A stretch of 5,718 bases of DNA from Acidothermaceae bacterium (GTDB lineage Bacteria > Actinomycetota > Actinomycetes > Acidothermales > Acidothermaceae), in NCBI GenBank assembly GCA_025925185.1, contig JAICLV010000150.1, positions 1-5,718 of the forward strand. The letters run 5' to 3'. The notes below the pieces were generated by a model that made no database searches, had not been told where the DNA came from, and was given only the letters and a program-made list of their open reading frames with translations. Shown here piece after piece: positions 4,961-5,718 of this stretch (position 1 is its first letter; every line of letters begins with the position of its first letter). A program made the position numbers and the translations under genes.

Positions 4961-5527
4961 TCATAGCCCGGGTGCGCCCCAGACCGGGAACCACCGGGAC
5001 AGGTCCGGCTCGATCTTGAGGTCGTCACCAAGGGCAGCGCGTACGGCGAGCTCCCGCGAGTTGTCGCGCTGGTCGGCGCCCGTGGGCGCAAACGGATACC
5101 AGGTGCCGCGCTTGTAGAGATAGACGAGGCCGATCGGCGGCGCCGACGCGTCGCGGAACACCACCATCGTGCAGAGCAGCGCCGGTCCGAAGCCGGCATC
5201 CGCGAGTGACGAGTTGACCGCGTGCAGATCGGTGACGAGGTCGGACAGGTCGTCGCCCGAGCCGCTGCGCGTGATCCAGGAGAAGCCGAACGAGTCCTTG
5301 GTCTCGTCGTACTTGTCGTTGTCGGCGGCGAGCAGCTGGTCGATCTGCTCGCGGAGCCCGGCGAACCCGCCACCCTCGGCCGGCTTGACGCAGACCGATC
5401 CGACGCCGGTCGGTTTCAGGCCCAGCGATGCGTCAAGCGTCACCGCCGCAGACGGCAAGGCAAACAGCGCATCGAGGTCCGGCTTGACCGGCTTGGTGCG
5501 ACCCAGAATCGTGTCCAGCAGCCCCAT
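4961..5527 (-). CDS. pspAB: PspA-associated protein PspAB
   Basis: Soluble 188-residue protein matching my recollection of the actinobacterial PspAB family, named for its gene linkage with pspA, pspAA and the protease gene htpX in envelope-stress loci. The biochemical role is not established. Family-typical segments are the start MGLLDTILGRTKPVKPDLDALFALP (1-25, quoted here only as a position range of key residues Gly2, Leu4, Pro13, Leu22 and Pro25), PTGVGSVCVKPAEGG (39-53), DLVTDLHAVN (96-105), GLVYLYKRGTWYPFAPTG (133-150), RAALGDDLKIEPDLSRWF (163-180) and the terminal PVWGAPGL. There is no signal peptide or membrane helix. ATG at 5527 lies six bases after the htpX stop, with GAAAG as a weak ribosome-binding site, so coupling with htpX is likely. 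dedA follows after 13 bp. No pspA or pspAA is visible in the window. Confidence 0.88.
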   Translation of the reverse strand: MGLLDTILGRTKPVKPDLDALFALPSAAVTLDASLGLKPTGVGSVCVKPAEGGGFAGLREQIDQLLAADNDKYDETKDSFGFSWITRSGSGDDLSDLVTDLHAVNSSLADAGFGPALLCTMVVFRDASAPPIGLVYLYKRGTWYPFAPTGADQRDNSRELAVRAALGDDLKIEPDLSRWFPVWGAPGL

Positions 5528-5533
5528 GAGCTT

Positions 5534-5718
5534 TCAGGCTACGGGCTGGCCGAGTTCCACCGAGATCTTGGCGAGCTGGGCAAGCCGCTTCTCCAGCGAC
5601 GGGTGCGTGGAGAACAGCGACGAGATGCTGAAGCCCTGGGCCAGCGCAGGCGTGAAGAAGAACGCGTTGAACGGCTCGGCTGCGCGCAGGTCGCGGGTCG
5701 GGATCCGGGCCATGTCAC
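5534..5718 (-). CDS. htpX: HtpX membrane metalloprotease, M48 family (C-terminal 60 residues only)
   Basis: Only the last 60 residues and the TGA stop (5536-5534) are inside the window; the rest lies beyond base 5718. The visible part includes DMARIPTRDLRAAEPFNAFF and ends with SSLFSTHPSLEKRLAQLAKI. The HPxLEKRL signature near the C-terminus is characteristic of HtpX. HtpX is a zinc metalloprotease of the cytoplasmic membrane that degrades damaged membrane proteins; the HExxH zinc site and membrane helices would be upstream, outside the window. Its partner downstream is pspAB, six bases on, as is usual in actinobacterial Psp loci. Identification is firm from this signature plus the pspAB linkage. 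Confidence 0.9.
   Translation of the reverse strand, partial: DMARIPTRDLRAAEPFNAFFFTPALAQGFSISSLFSTHPSLEKRLAQLAKISVELGQPVA

Overview
The window is GC-rich, with G or C in most third codon positions. Its protein families are typical of Actinomycetota: a mycobacterial-type adenosine kinase, an ErpA-like protein very close to the mycobacterial one, a Streptomyces-type long NadA, and a PspAB/HtpX pair. It looks like ordinary chromosome from an actinobacterium. I cannot name the genus. I see no tRNA, rRNA, CRISPR array, insertion sequence or phage gene.

Left part (1-1490): an adenosine kinase gene runs leftward off the window edge (1-894). It is divergent from a small unrecognised gene (957-1175, plus strand). 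The 62-bp gap between them, together with the start of the small gene, carries a striking pair of dyads. The small gene converges tightly on a 66-residue cysteine-rich zinc-ribbon-like protein (1181-1381, minus). Upstream of that lies a 105-bp gap dense in inverted repeats.

Middle part (1487-4210): an A-type Fe-S carrier (1487-1846) and a glycerate kinase (1922-2962), both on the minus strand, are followed by quinolinate synthase nadA (3038-4210), divergent from the glycerate kinase. NadA needs a [4Fe-4S] cluster, so an Fe-S carrier close by makes functional sense, although the two are not in one transcript. As I recall the mycobacterial chromosome, adenosine kinase, the Fe-S carrier and glycerate kinase lie in the same order there, which suggests a conserved actinobacterial neighbourhood.

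Right part (4211-5718): an 80-bp near-perfect inverted repeat fills the gap between the converging nadA and dedA genes. Beyond it an apparent minus-strand operon reads htpX (partial), pspAB, dedA. HtpX is a membrane protease and PspAB is a PspA-associated protein. DedA proteins act in membrane and lipid-carrier homeostasis, so this looks like an envelope-stress unit. pspA itself is not in the window.

The least explained items are the intergenic palindromes (941-973, 1402-1449, 1914-1927, 4211-4290), the two small proteins between adoK and the Fe-S carrier, and the PspAB/DedA linkage. I found no convincing new multi-gene system.
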